Position numbers and translations under genes: made by a program
Notes under the pieces: generated by a model
Databases searched by the model: none
What the model saw: only the letters and a program-made list of their open reading frames with translations
Told to the model about the DNA's origin: nothing
Source of the DNA: Duganella sp. OV510
GTDB taxonomy: Bacteria; Pseudomonadota; Gammaproteobacteria; Burkholderiales; Burkholderiaceae_D
Assembly: GCF_900100205.1 (NCBI RefSeq)
Contig: NZ_FNEQ01000001.1
Coordinates: 992,001 to 1,056,000, forward strand
Reading direction: 5' to 3'
DNA: 64,000 nucleotides
Shown: one piece after another, positions 1-10,009 of the stretch
Layout of the letters: every line of letters begins with the position of its first letter
How positions within the stretch are numbered: the first letter of the stretch is position 1

Positions 1-486
1 CATGAACAGGTCGCCCGGCACCAATCGCAATTCCAGCACGTGCCGCCATTCGCCGCGCGCCAGCACCAGCAGCACGCCGGCGATCGACAGCACAGCGCCT
101 GCCACCTGCCGGCGGCTGACCGGCACGCCGAAGAACAGCCAGCCGGTCAGCATCATCCATACCGGCATGCCGGACGCCACCAGCGTGACGTTGATCGGCG
201 ACGAGCTTTGCAGTGCCATATATTGCAGCGCGTTGTACATGCCGATGCCCAGCAGGCCGAGCCAGGCGTAGGTTTTCCAGTGCCTCCACAGTCCCGCCTG
301 GCGACGGAACACCGGACCGGCCAGCGGCAACAGGATGACGAAGGCGATGCTCCAGCGGAGAAAATTCAGCAGCACCGGCGGCAGCATGTCGTGCACCAGG
401 CGGCCGACAATGGCGTTGCCAGCCCATAGCATTGGCGGCAGGGTCAGCAGGAAAATGGTCTTGGCGGTCAGGCGTTTTTGCGTCAT
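1..486 (-). CDS. DMT/EamA-family transporter, N-terminal part (runs off the window edge)
   Basis: The leftward reading frame starts at ATG 484-486 and stays open for 162 codons to the window edge. The complete gene would be about 290-300 codons, so roughly the first half is seen. It is strongly hydrophobic. Membrane segments begin at residues 8-28 (FLLTLPPMLWAGNAIVGR) and about residues 38-55, followed by a helix with GLLGIGMYNALQYMAL and another with VWMMLTGWLFFGV. This spacing is typical of the EamA repeat of drug/metabolite exporters in the inner membrane. The substrate cannot be told. It is transcribed divergently from the DUF3460 gene, with a 125-base spacer. Confidence 0.85.
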   Translation of the reverse strand, partial: MTQKRLTAKTIFLLTLPPMLWAGNAIVGRLVHDMLPPVLLNFLRWSIAFVILLPLAGPVFRRQAGLWRHWKTYAWLGLLGIGMYNALQYMALQSSSPINVTLVASGMPVWMMLTGWLFFGVPVSRRQVAGAVLSIAGVLLVLARGEWRHVLELRLVPGDLFM

Positions 487-611
487 TTTTGATATTCGTG
501 CAACATTATGCTTCAGAGCATACCCGATCCGGCCAGTGCGCAGCGATAGAAATAGCGCTGGAGCACCGGGGGCGGTAAAATAGCCGTTGCTGATCCACCC
601 ACTTAGATAAT

Positions 612-821
612 ATGAAACTTTCTAAACAACATTCGATGTACGAATCCGACCACACCCTGTTCATCAAGGCGTTGAAGGAAAAGAATCCTGGCATTGAAGC
701 CGGCCAGCAACAAGGCCGCGCGCTGCTGTGGGACCGTCCAGCGATTTCGCTGGATGAGCAGGAGCGTCAGCTGAAATCGGCTGTCAAGCAGCAAGCTTAC
801 GTCTACCAGAACAAGGTTTAA
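612..821 (+). CDS. DUF3460 family protein
   Basis: A 69-residue soluble protein that matches the pattern I know for DUF3460, a family largely confined to Burkholderiales. An early YESDHTLFIKALKEKNP stretch is followed by GRALLWDRP and a C-terminal QAYVYQ. No function is established for the family. It carries no signal peptide or membrane segment. It lies 26 bases upstream of scpA in the same direction, and the order DUF3460-scpA-panC appears to be a common betaproteobacterial neighbourhood (from memory), so co-transcription is likely. Length and start agree with the family. Confidence 0.85.
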   Translation: MKLSKQHSMYESDHTLFIKALKEKNPGIEAGQQQGRALLWDRPAISLDEQERQLKSAVKQQAYVYQNKV

Positions 822-847
822 GCGCTCAGCGCACGCGGGCGGCGGGG

Positions 848-1897
848 ATGGTGCCAGAAGATACGGCTGACGTGAAGCCGCCAGTACCGGACGCCGAACA
901 CGGCGCGCCGGATGGCGACGTCCATCCACTCGCTGATGCTGGCGCCGCTGCTGCCAACGACGTTGCGGCGCCTGCCGTCGACGCTGCAAGCGATGCGCCG
1001 GCTGCGGCGAACGCCACGGCGGCGGCGGCAGACGACGCGGCAAGCGATGCAGTGGCTGCGGAGGACGCCACGGCTGTGGAGGCCGCTGCCGCCGAAGCCG
1101 AAGCCGTCACGGCCGAAGTCTCCGCCCACGCCCGCCTCTACGGCGAGCCGCTGCTGAAGCTGCCCACCGACCTGTACATCCCGCCCGACGCGCTAGAGGT
1201 TTTCCTTGATGCCTTCGAAGGCCCGCTGGACTTGCTGCTGTACCTGATCCGCAAGCAAAACTTCAACATCCTCGACATTCCGATGGCGCAGCTGACGCTG
1301 CAATACCTGAAGTACGTCGACCAGATCCGCCTGTCCAACCTGGAACTGGCGGCCGAGTACCTGCTGATGGCAGCCATGCTGATCGAGATCAAGTCGCGCA
1401 TGCTGCTGCCGCAACGCCAGGCCGACCTCGATGTTGAGGCGGACGATCCGCGCGCCGAACTGGTACGCCGCCTGCTGGAATACGAGCAGATCAAGCTGGC
1501 AGCCTACGACCTGAACGCGATTCCGCAGCTCGACCGCGATTTCGTCCGCACCCAGATCTTCATCGAGCAAAGCCTGATTCCGACCTGGCCGGACGTGGCG
1601 GCGGTCGATCTGCAACAGGCCTGGCTGGACGTGATGAAGCGCGCCAAGCTGACCCAGCACCACAAGATCAGCCGCGAGGAACTGTCGGTGCGCGAGCACA
1701 TGACCGGCATCCTGCGCCGCCTGCAATCGGCCCGCTTTGTCGAGTTTGCCGATTTGTTTGACATCGGCGGCGGCGTGCCGGTGGTGGTGGTCAACTTTGT
1801 GGCGCTGCTGGAGCTGGCCAAGGAAACCCTGATTGAAATTACCCAGGCCGAGCCGTTCGCACCGATCTATGTGCGGCTGGCCTACTCGCCGGCGTGA
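848..1897 (+). CDS. scpA: Segregation and condensation protein A (ScpA)
   Basis: ScpA is the kleisin subunit that bridges SMC and ScpB in the bacterial condensin complex acting on the nucleoid. The kleisin core begins near residue 117 with FLDAFEGPLDLLLYLIRKQ and continues through LAAEYLLMAAMLIEIKSRML and the acidic and basic region typical of the family. The winged-helix C-terminus ends near residue 345. The first roughly 95 residues are unusually rich in Ala, Asp and Glu and have no family counterpart. Either this is a genuine disordered extension or the true start lies further in; the ATG at 848 has only a weak purine-rich upstream stretch. scpB is not adjacent. panC follows after 26 bases. 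Confidence 0.92.
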   Translation: MVPEDTADVKPPVPDAEHGAPDGDVHPLADAGAAAANDVAAPAVDAASDAPAAANATAAAADDAASDAVAAEDATAVEAAAAEAEAVTAEVSAHARLYGEPLLKLPTDLYIPPDALEVFLDAFEGPLDLLLYLIRKQNFNILDIPMAQLTLQYLKYVDQIRLSNLELAAEYLLMAAMLIEIKSRMLLPQRQADLDVEADDPRAELVRRLLEYEQIKLAAYDLNAIPQLDRDFVRTQIFIEQSLIPTWPDVAAVDLQQAWLDVMKRAKLTQHHKISREELSVREHMTGILRRLQSARFVEFADLFDIGGGVPVVVVNFVALLELAKETLIEITQAEPFAPIYVRLAYSPA

Positions 1898-1914
1898 GCC
1901 GGCAACAAGAATGA

Positions 1915-3155
<1,241 letters not shown>

Positions 3156-3221
3156 GATGGGGCCATCATGCGCCGCGCAAGGTGCAGCGTCAATCGTCGC
3201 GCGTGGCGTGTTTGAGGGAGA

Positions 3222-4433
3222 TCAAGCGGCGACGTTTTGGGCCCAGGCCAGCGCCGACAGGTGGGCCTTGTTGACCTCCAGCGGGTTCAGCTTGAGCGTT
3301 GCCGCCAGCGAGGCGACCAGGTCGGAACTCAACTCGCAGGCTTCCGCCAGCGCCAGGTAAGGACCGTATTTTCCGCTGCGCGACAGCAAGGCGGCCACCA
3401 CATCGTCGGACAGCTGAACATTCGCCAGCACCTGATCCATCGGCATGCCCAGCAGCCGGTCCAGCAGCGAGAACATGCCGGCGACGAACACATTCTCCGC
3501 CTCGGGCTTGCCCAGCGCCGCCTGCGCCAGCAGCTCGGCCAGGCGGCCGCGCACCACCGCTGTCTCCAGCAGCACCGGCGAATAGCCGGACGTGCTGGCG
3601 GTCGCCAGCAGCAAGGTCAGCCAGCGGTACAGCGGCTGGTAGCCCAGCAAGGTCAGCGCCTGCCGCAAGGACTGCACTTCCCTGCCCGCGCCAAAACCCG
3701 CCGAATTGATAAACCGCAGCAACTTGTAGGACAGCGTGGCGTCACGCTTCAGCACCGCCTCCAGCTGGACGATATCGGCATTCTGCCGCACCATCTGCAT
3801 CAGCTGCATGATCACCGTCTGCGCCGGATTCAGGCTCTTGGTGTCGGTCGACGGACGCGGCGTCAGGTGCAGCTTGCCGACGAAAGCATTCAGGCCCAGC
3901 GCCGCGCAGGCGTCGAAATCGGCCCAGTTGCTGACCGGGCGGGCGATCATGCCCACAGTGGACTGCTTCAGCGCCGCATAGGTGCGCGCCTGCGTTGCCA
4001 CATCGGCGCCCGAGAAACGCACCTCGACATACGAGGCCATGGTCGGCAAGCGGCTGCCGGTGCGGGTCAGGTCCGCCTCGCGCAGCAGGATGCCGACGCC
4101 GCCGGCGCGCAAGCCTTGGACAGCCGCCATCGTATCCGGATGGGCCAGTTCGGCCGCGCGGATCGACAACACAGTGCGTTCAGGGGGAAGGTCGTACAGC
4201 GTATCGGCCGACAGCATGGCCGGCACGGCTTCAAGGAAGAGGATTTTGTCGCGCAGCAGCCAGCCGTCATCCTCGTCAACCACCTGGCTGGCAACAAAGC
4301 CTATCAGGGATTCAAGCGACTCCCGCGTGGAGACGGTGCCCGTGCCGGCATGTTGCCAGGCAAGCTCATAGCCGACCACGCGCTGCTTGGGGTCGAGCAA
4401 TGGCTCACGGACGAGGAAGGTGGTCTGGTGCAT
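3222..4433 (-). CDS. EAL-HDOD signalling protein (YuxH-like) with degenerate EAL domain
   Basis: A 403-residue cytoplasmic protein. Residues 1-190 form an EAL-type domain: it opens with REPLLDPKQRVVGYELAWQ, but the catalytic EAL/ExxxR set is missing, so phosphodiesterase activity is unlikely. Residues about 200-390 are an HDOD domain (LMQMVRQNADIVQLEAVLKR, SYKLLRFINSAGF, VFVAGMFSLLDRLLGM). Proteins of this architecture act as signalling scaffolds, often connected to c-di-GMP, motility or type IV pili. It is the last gene of the leftward chemotaxis cluster, 76 bases after cheY, with a GC-rich hairpin in the gap. In related bacteria this position is often taken by cheZ or flagellar genes, so its placement is notable. 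Confidence 0.85.
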   Translation of the reverse strand: MHQTTFLVREPLLDPKQRVVGYELAWQHAGTGTVSTRESLESLIGFVASQVVDEDDGWLLRDKILFLEAVPAMLSADTLYDLPPERTVLSIRAAELAHPDTMAAVQGLRAGGVGILLREADLTRTGSRLPTMASYVEVRFSGADVATQARTYAALKQSTVGMIARPVSNWADFDACAALGLNAFVGKLHLTPRPSTDTKSLNPAQTVIMQLMQMVRQNADIVQLEAVLKRDATLSYKLLRFINSAGFGAGREVQSLRQALTLLGYQPLYRWLTLLLATASTSGYSPVLLETAVVRGRLAELLAQAALGKPEAENVFVAGMFSLLDRLLGMPMDQVLANVQLSDDVVAALLSRSGKYGPYLALAEACELSSDLVASLAATLKLNPLEVNKAHLSALAWAQNVAA

Positions 4434-4481
4434 GGCCTTAGAGGTATAGCTCGGCAGCGCCCGCGTCCGCGCTACCCGCTT

Positions 4482-4500
4482 GCGGGGGACTGGCCCCCGC
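4482..4500 (-). terminator. GC-rich hairpin between cheY and the EAL-HDOD gene
   Basis: A perfect 7-base inverted repeat GCGGGGG-ACTGG-CCCCCGC sits just past the cheY stop. There is no T-tract on either side, so it is not a classical intrinsic terminator. It could attenuate transcription from the che operon into the EAL-HDOD gene or stabilise the upstream mRNA end. Confidence 0.35.
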
Positions 4501-4509
4501 CGCCGACAA

Positions 4510-4899
4510 TCAAGCTCCGAGTTTTTCGAAGATCTTGTTCAGTTTTTCGTCCAGCGTTGCTGCGGTGAATGGTTTAACCACATAACCGTTGGCGCCGGCT
4601 TGCGCCGCCGCGATGATGTTTTCCTTTTTCGCTTCCGCAGTCACCATCAGCACTGGCAGTTTGGCCAGGGCTGGATCGGCACGAATGTTCTGCAACATCG
4701 TCAGGCCGTCCATATTCGGCATGTTCCAGTCGGACACGACGAAGTCGAAGGATTCTGCGCGCAGTTTTGCCAGCGCCATCACGCCGTCTTCTGCCTCGTC
4801 GACATTGGCATAACCCAGTTCTTTTAACAGATTCCGGACGATGCGGCGCATCGTCGAAAAATCGTCAACAACTAAAAATTTCATCTTTGGATCAGCCAT
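4510..4899 (-). CDS. cheY: Chemotaxis response regulator CheY (flagellar motor type)
   Basis: A single receiver domain of 129 residues whose key positions match the E. coli CheY numbering: acidic pair D12/D13, phospho-acceptor D57 (in [12 protein letters not shown]), T87 and K109 (in YVVKPF). When phosphorylated by CheA it would bind FliM and change flagellar rotation. An AACGGAG ribosome-binding site precedes the ATG. A 124-base gap separates it from cheB upstream, long enough to hold its own promoter. It differs from the second CheY-like gene at 12.2 kb and is the better candidate for the motor-binding CheY. Confidence 0.95.
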   Translation of the reverse strand: MADPKMKFLVVDDFSTMRRIVRNLLKELGYANVDEAEDGVMALAKLRAESFDFVVSDWNMPNMDGLTMLQNIRADPALAKLPVLMVTAEAKKENIIAAAQAGANGYVVKPFTAATLDEKLNKIFEKLGA

Positions 4900-5023
4900 G
4901 AATTGCTCCGTTGTTTCTCTACGCGGTTGTTAATAGTGCCTACTATTTGGCATTAAGTTGTAGGATAGCATTTTCGTTGCCCTAAGGCGAACAAAGTCGC
5001 AGTAAAACGTCACACTTGCACAA

Positions 5024-6100
5024 TTAAACACGCAGAGCGCGCATACCGTGCTGTGCCAGGTGACCGAGCACCATGCCCGGCAGTGCCTGCAGCGCGCCGA
5101 CTTCGTGCGCAGCCCCCACCGCAATCGCCTCGCGCGGCATGCCGAACACCACGCAACTTGCTTCATCCTGGGCGAAATTATACGCCCCGGCGTTACGCAT
5201 CTCCAGCATGCCGGCGGCGCCGTCCTTGCCCATGCCAGTCAGGATAACACCAACCGCGTTCTTGCCTGCTGCTTGCGCGGCGGAACGGAACAGCACATCG
5301 ACCGACGGACGGTGGCGGTTGACCGGCTCGGCCTGGTCGATGCGGGTCATGTAGTTGGCGCCGCTGCGCGTCAGGTACAGATGCGAGTGGCCGGGCGCAA
5401 TATAGGCGTGGCCCGGCAGCACACGCTCATTGCCCTGCGCTTCCTGCACCGAGATCTTGCACAGCGTGTCGAGCCGCTTGGCAAACGAGCGGGTAAAGCC
5501 TTCCGGCATGTGCTGGGTGATCAGGATGCCGGGGCAGTCGGACGGCATCTGCATCAGAAATTCGCGGATCGCCTCGGTGCCGCCGGTGGAAGCGCCGACG
5601 ATGATCAGTTTTTCCGACGACAGCAGCGGATTGCGCAGCGCCGACAGCGGCGTCGCCGTATGGCCTTCGTGGCCCGGCTGCGGCAGGCGGCGCGCCTGCA
5701 CACGGGCCTTGGAGGCGGCACGGATCTTGTCGGTGATCAGCTCGGTGTATTCGCGCATGCCAGCCTGAATCGAGATTTTCGGCTTGGTGACAAAGTCCAC
5801 CGCGCCCAGTTCCAGCGCGCGCATGGTGATTTCCGAGCCGCGCTCGGTCAGCGACGACACCATCACCACCGGCATCGGCCGCAGGCGCATCAGTTTTTCC
5901 AGGAAATCCAGGCCGTCCATCTTCGGCATCTCGACGTCCAGCGTCAGCACGTCAGGGTTGGTCTGCTTGATCAGCTCGCGCGCCACCAGCGGGTCGGGCG
6001 CGGCGCCCACCACTTCCATGTCGGGTTGGGAGTTGATGATCTCGCTCATGACGCTGCGGATCAGTGCGGAGTCGTCGCACACCAGGACTTTGATCTTCAT
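5024..6100 (-). CDS. cheB: Chemotaxis protein-glutamate methylesterase / glutaminase CheB
   Basis: CheB removes methyl groups from, and deamidates, chemoreceptors during adaptation. The 358 residues comprise a receiver domain (residues 3-120, phospho-acceptor D55 in [12 protein letters not shown]), a linker of about 40 residues, and a C-terminal methylesterase domain. The catalytic residues are S171 (GASTGGT), H197 (ITQHMPEGF) and D293 (GMGKDGA). The gene is 18 bases downstream of cheD in the same operon. It lacks the C-terminal pentapeptide-tether motif found on the receptor, as expected for an enzyme. Confidence 0.97.
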   Translation of the reverse strand: MKIKVLVCDDSALIRSVMSEIINSQPDMEVVGAAPDPLVARELIKQTNPDVLTLDVEMPKMDGLDFLEKLMRLRPMPVVMVSSLTERGSEITMRALELGAVDFVTKPKISIQAGMREYTELITDKIRAASKARVQARRLPQPGHEGHTATPLSALRNPLLSSEKLIIVGASTGGTEAIREFLMQMPSDCPGILITQHMPEGFTRSFAKRLDTLCKISVQEAQGNERVLPGHAYIAPGHSHLYLTRSGANYMTRIDQAEPVNRHRPSVDVLFRSAAQAAGKNAVGVILTGMGKDGAAGMLEMRNAGAYNFAQDEASCVVFGMPREAIAVGAAHEVGALQALPGMVLGHLAQHGMRALRV

Positions 6101-6118
6101 AAAATGCTTTCTTGTTAT

Positions 6119-6718
6119 TTAAAACAGATCGATCTCGCCGCCCACCGGTGCCACCTTGAGGCGGCTGGCGTATTCGATTTCGCGCTTGACCAGGGTGTCA
6201 TTGTGGCTTTGCATCAGCTTCTTGACCAGCACCTTGCCGGTGCGCGGGAAGAAATACACCTTGCGCGGGTAGATGTCATTCAGGTCTTCCGCCACCACCC
6301 TGATCCGTTCCACTTTCAAAAAATTCAGCACAAAGGCGGCATTGCGTTCGCCGACGTTGATCGCGGTAAAGCCCTTCAGCACGGCGCCGCCGCCGAATAC
6401 CTTGGCTTCCAGGTTCTCGCGCTTGGCGCCGGCCTTCAGCAGGTCATTGATCAGGATTTCCATCGCATACGTGCCATAGCGCGCCGAAGCCGACACCGGG
6501 CTGCCGTTGTCGCCGCCGCCGTCCGGCAGCATGAAGTGGTTCATGCCGCCCAGGCCGGTGGTGCGGTCGCGGATGCAGGCCGACACGCAGGAGCCGAGCA
6601 CGGTGACGATCAGCATGTCCTTGTTGGTGTGGTAATACTCACCAGGCAGGATCTTGGCGGCCTGACAGTCAAACGTCCGGTCGTAATAGACGTTGGTGGC
6701 AAATTGTTCGAGGTCCAT
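6119..6718 (-). CDS. cheD: Chemoreceptor glutamine deamidase CheD
   Basis: CheD deamidates receptor glutamines and in some bacteria also binds CheC or CheX. The 199 residues carry the catalytic Cys44 (LGSCVSACIRD) and His61 (GGMNHFMLP), then RYGTYAMEILINDLLKAGA and the KVFGGGAVL loop. The C-terminus ends in GGEIDLF, very like the C-terminal end of the CheZ-like protein encoded at 12.6 kb (see findings). It lies between cheR (8-base gap) and cheB (18-base gap), the usual betaproteobacterial order. Confidence 0.96.
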   Translation of the reverse strand: MDLEQFATNVYYDRTFDCQAAKILPGEYYHTNKDMLIVTVLGSCVSACIRDRTTGLGGMNHFMLPDGGGDNGSPVSASARYGTYAMEILINDLLKAGAKRENLEAKVFGGGAVLKGFTAINVGERNAAFVLNFLKVERIRVVAEDLNDIYPRKVYFFPRTGKVLVKKLMQSHNDTLVKREIEYASRLKVAPVGGEIDLF

Positions 6719-6726
6719 GTTTTCTC

Positions 6727-7593
6727 TCAGGTGCGGTGCGGCGGTGCTTTACGGGCGGCCGAGCTATCGTCCAGTTCGTAGACGGTCTTGCCGCGCAGTT
6801 TCAACGACTCCGAGACATACAGGAAATTCTCCGAGTGCCCGGCAAACAGCAGGGCATCCGGCTTCATCAGCGGCACGAAGCGCGCCAGGATCTTGCGCTG
6901 GGTCGCCTTGTCGAAGTAAATCATCACGTTGCGGCAGAAGATGGCGTCGAACTGGCCACTGATCGGCCAGCTGTCCGCCAGCAAGTTCAACTGCTTGAAC
7001 GTTATCATATTACGCAATTCCGGCCGGACACGGGCCATGCCTTCGCGGTCGCCCTTGCCTTTGAGGAAAAAGCGGCGCTGGCGCTCGGGCGACATCTTGT
7101 CGAGACGGTCCATGCCGTAGACGCCGTTGGCGGCGGTGGCCAGCACATTGGTATCGATGTCGGTAGCGACAATCTGCACGTTGGGCGTCAGCGTGTTGAA
7201 CGCTTCGCAGACGGTCATGGCGATCGAGTAGGGTTCCTCGCCGGTGGAGCTGGCGGAGCACCAGATGGTCAGCGGCTCGCGCTTGCCCTTGACGTGGTCG
7301 GCCAGTAGCGGGAAGTGGTGGGCTTCGCGGAAGAACGAGGTCAGGTTGGTGGTCAGCGCGTTGGTGAACGACTCCCACTCCTCGCCGAGGCGGCCGGCTT
7401 CCAGCTCGTCCAGGTATTTGGCGAACGAGTCGATGCCGGTGGCGCGCAGGCGGCGCGCCAGGCGGCTGTAGACCATCTCCTGCTTGCTGTCCGCCAGCGA
7501 GATGCCGGCGCGCTTGTAGATCAGGCCACGCACCCGCTCGAAATCGCGGGCGTTGAAGTCAAATTCTTTGACGGTGTCTTTTGATTGCGGCAT
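6727..7593 (-). CDS. cheR: Chemotaxis protein methyltransferase CheR
   Basis: CheR uses S-adenosylmethionine to methylate receptor glutamates. The 288-residue protein has an N-terminal helical domain (about residues 10-80) and a Rossmann methyltransferase domain. Motifs are TTNLTSFFREAHHF, the SAM site WCSASSTGEEPYSIAM, VATDIDTNVL and the catalytic-face CRNVMIYFD. The neighbouring MCP ends in a tryptophan-centred pentapeptide of the type that tethers CheR. The gene follows the MCP after a 69-base spacer that contains a strong hairpin. Confidence 0.96.
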   Translation of the reverse strand: MPQSKDTVKEFDFNARDFERVRGLIYKRAGISLADSKQEMVYSRLARRLRATGIDSFAKYLDELEAGRLGEEWESFTNALTTNLTSFFREAHHFPLLADHVKGKREPLTIWCSASSTGEEPYSIAMTVCEAFNTLTPNVQIVATDIDTNVLATAANGVYGMDRLDKMSPERQRRFFLKGKGDREGMARVRPELRNMITFKQLNLLADSWPISGQFDAIFCRNVMIYFDKATQRKILARFVPLMKPDALLFAGHSENFLYVSESLKLRGKTVYELDDSSAARKAPPHRT

Positions 7594-7632
7594 ATGTTGA
7601 ATCCTTTTTGATGCGTGTTTCTAAATATGCCA

Positions 7633-7660
7633 CGTCGCACCGGCAAACGCCGGTGCGACG
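7633..7660 (-). repeat. Perfect 12-bp hairpin between the MCP gene and cheR
   Basis: CGTCGCACCGGC and its exact reverse complement are separated by the 4-base loop AAAC, giving a very stable stem that starts three bases past the receptor stop codon. No T-tract follows in the leftward direction. It could be a partial terminator, an mRNA-stabilising element that keeps receptor mRNA more abundant than cheRDB mRNA, or a repetitive extragenic palindrome. Confidence 0.7.
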
Positions 7661-7662
7661 GC

Positions 7663-9390
7663 TTAAAACTCTTCCCATTCGTCGGCGCCCGAGGACGCCG
7701 GCGTGGATTTCTTCGCTGCGGCCGGCTTTGGCGAAGGCTTGGTCGCTGCCGGGCGCGGCGCGGCAATCGCTGGCGCGGCGGCTGCGGCCGGCTTGGCCGT
7801 CACCGCGCGGCGCGGCGCCGGCGCAGCCTGGCGCACCGCCGCATCATGCGACAGCTTGAAGATGCTGACCGCCTGCGACAGGAATTCCGCCTGCTCCTGC
7901 ATGCTTTCCGCCGCTGCTGCCGCCTGCTCCACCAGCGCCGCATTCTGCTGCGTCATCTCATCCATCTGCGAGATCGCCGTATTGACTTCCTCGATGCCGT
8001 TGCTCTGTTCCTGCGTGGCGGCGGTGATCTCGCCCATGATATCGGTCACCTGGCGGATCGACGTAACGATCAGATCCATGGTCTGGCCAGCTTCATCCAC
8101 CAGTTTGCTGCCAGCGTCGACTTTCTCCACCGAATCGGTAATCAGCTCCTTGATTTCCTTGGCGGCGCCGGCCGAGCGCTGCGCCAGATTGCGCACCTCG
8201 GAAGCCACCACCGCGAAACCACGGCCCTGCTCGCCCGCACGCGCCGCCTCGACGGCCGCATTCAGCGCCAGGATATTGGTCTGGAAGGCGATGCCGTCGA
8301 TGACCGAAATAATGTCGGCAATCTTGCGCGACGATTCGGTGATCGAACCCATGGTCTGCACCACCTGCGACACCACGCTGCCGCCCTTCTCCGCCACCGA
8401 CGATGCCGATACCGCCAGTTGGTTGGCCTGGCGCGCATTGTCGGCATTCTGCTTGACGGTCGAGGTCAATTCTTCCATCGACGACGCCGTCTCCTCCAGC
8501 GAGCTGGCCTGCGACTCGGTGCGTGCCGACAGGTCGGCATTGCCCGAGGCGATTTCCTGCGACGCGGTCGAAATCAGCTCGGTGCCGGTGCGCACATCGC
8601 CCACCGTCTTGGCCAGGCTGTCGTTCATGTCCTTCAACGCCTGCAGCAGTTCGCTGGTTTCATCGCTGCCTTCCACCTGCACGTGCGAAGTCAGTTCGCC
8701 CGACGCCACCTTCTGCGCCACGCCAACCGCGCCCGACAGCGGCACGGTGATCGAGCGGGTAATAATCGTTGCGCACACCACGCCCAGCGCCACCGCCACG
8801 CCCCCCAGCACAAACAGCACCAGCATCAGGCCGCGATCGGCGGTGACGGAATTGTCCATCACTTCGGCAGCGTTGGCCTGCTGCATGTCGACCAGCTTGT
8901 TGATCAGCGCCAGCGTCTGGGTGTTCAGCGGATCGATGCGGCCGGAAATCACCTTGGCGCCGCCTTCGCTGTTGAACGCCAGGATCTGTCCGATCGCTTC
9001 CTTGAACGCGGCATCGGTGTCGGCGTCCAGCGCCGCCAGTTCCGTCAGCACTTTTTTCTCGCTGTCATTCAGGCCCTGCGCCTTCAGTTCATTCAGCGCC
9101 TTGTCGTAACGGGCGCGTTGGTCCTTGACCTTCTGTTCTTCCTTCTGCATCAGGCTGACGTCCGACTGCAGGCCGATATTCCGCATGGCGATGCCGGTTT
9201 CCAGCATGGCACTCTTCATCGTGCCCGCTTGCAGGTTCTTGGCGGTCGCTGTTTCCAGTCCCTTGGTCAGCTTGTTCTTGTTGCTGTAATTCAGGTAGTT
9301 AGTCATCAGCACGATGCCCACCAGGATCAGCAGGATGATGCCGAAGCCAATGCGTAGCCGTGCGCCGATTTTGAAATCGCGTAAATTCAT
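7663..9390 (-). CDS. Methyl-accepting chemotaxis protein with C-terminal CheR/CheB tether
   Basis: A 575-residue inner-membrane chemoreceptor. The first transmembrane helix is at residues 13-32 ([20 protein letters not shown]). A periplasmic four-helix-bundle sensor of about 155 residues follows, then a second transmembrane helix ([20 protein letters not shown]) and a HAMP domain. The long coiled-coil signalling domain has methylation-region Gln/Glu pairs ([20 protein letters not shown]) and the conserved tip [18 protein letters not shown] Pro/Ala-rich flexible linker of about 50 residues leads to the terminal DEWEEF, the kind of pentapeptide that binds CheR and CheB. The ligand is unknown. 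It is encoded inside the che operon and is likely the main high-abundance receptor. Confidence 0.95.
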   Translation of the reverse strand: MNLRDFKIGARLRIGFGIILLILVGIVLMTNYLNYSNKNKLTKGLETATAKNLQAGTMKSAMLETGIAMRNIGLQSDVSLMQKEEQKVKDQRARYDKALNELKAQGLNDSEKKVLTELAALDADTDAAFKEAIGQILAFNSEGGAKVISGRIDPLNTQTLALINKLVDMQQANAAEVMDNSVTADRGLMLVLFVLGGVAVALGVVCATIITRSITVPLSGAVGVAQKVASGELTSHVQVEGSDETSELLQALKDMNDSLAKTVGDVRTGTELISTASQEIASGNADLSARTESQASSLEETASSMEELTSTVKQNADNARQANQLAVSASSVAEKGGSVVSQVVQTMGSITESSRKIADIISVIDGIAFQTNILALNAAVEAARAGEQGRGFAVVASEVRNLAQRSAGAAKEIKELITDSVEKVDAGSKLVDEAGQTMDLIVTSIRQVTDIMGEITAATQEQSNGIEEVNTAISQMDEMTQQNAALVEQAAAAAESMQEQAEFLSQAVSIFKLSHDAAVRQAAPAPRRAVTAKPAAAAAPAIAAPRPAATKPSPKPAAAKKSTPASSGADEWEEF

Positions 9391-9505
9391 GGTGTCACTC
9401 CCCTCTTCTATACTCTATCGTCGTGTGGCGGCGCGCCCTTCTTTTTGGGGCACGTCCGTATTGCTTTAACACCGGGGCGGGGCTGTGGCGCCGGCGGTGG
9501 CGGTC

Positions 9506-10000
9506 TTACGCCGCCAGTTGGTCCATCAAGCCCATTTCAGGGCTGGACATCAGCTTGTCGATATTCACCAGGATCAGCATGCGCTCATCGATGGTACCCA
9601 GGCCGATCATGTAGTCGCTGCTGAAGGCGGTGCCCATTTCCGGCGCCGGCTTTACCTGCTCCGGCGTCAGCGTGGTCACGTCGGACACGGAGTCCACCAC
9701 CATGCCGACGATGCGGCCATTGATGTTGAGGATGATGACCACGGTGAACTGGTCGTACACCGGCTCGCCCAGGTTGAACTTGATGCGCATGTCGACCACC
9801 GGAATGATGATACCGCGCAGGTTGATCACGCCCTTGATGAATTCCGGCGCGTTGGCGATGCGGGTGACCGCCTCGTAGCCGCGGATCTCCTGCACTTTCA
9901 GGATGTCGATGCCGTATTCTTCCGCGCCCAGCTTGAAGGCCAGGTATTCGTGGCCGGCGATCTCGCTGGCGTGTGCGGTGTTGGATTGGATCTCTGCCAT
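9506..10000 (-). CDS. cheW: Chemotaxis coupling protein CheW
   Basis: CheW links receptors to CheA in the membrane-associated signalling array. The 164-residue protein is a single CheW/SH3-like domain: [21 protein letters not shown], the loop with [33 protein letters not shown], and the late [13 protein letters not shown]. It lies 9 bases downstream of cheA and 115 bases upstream of the MCP gene, so translation may be coupled to cheA. Confidence 0.96.
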   Translation of the reverse strand: MAEIQSNTAHASEIAGHEYLAFKLGAEEYGIDILKVQEIRGYEAVTRIANAPEFIKGVINLRGIIIPVVDMRIKFNLGEPVYDQFTVVIILNINGRIVGMVVDSVSDVTTLTPEQVKPAPEMGTAFSSDYMIGLGTIDERMLILVNIDKLMSSPEMGLMDQLAA

Positions 10001-10009
10001 CTTGGCCCC

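Noticed and set aside
5048-9357. Rightward open frames of 577 and 580 codons opposite cheB/cheD and the MCP
   Set aside because: Antisense shadows of well-identified che genes; composition is not protein-like.
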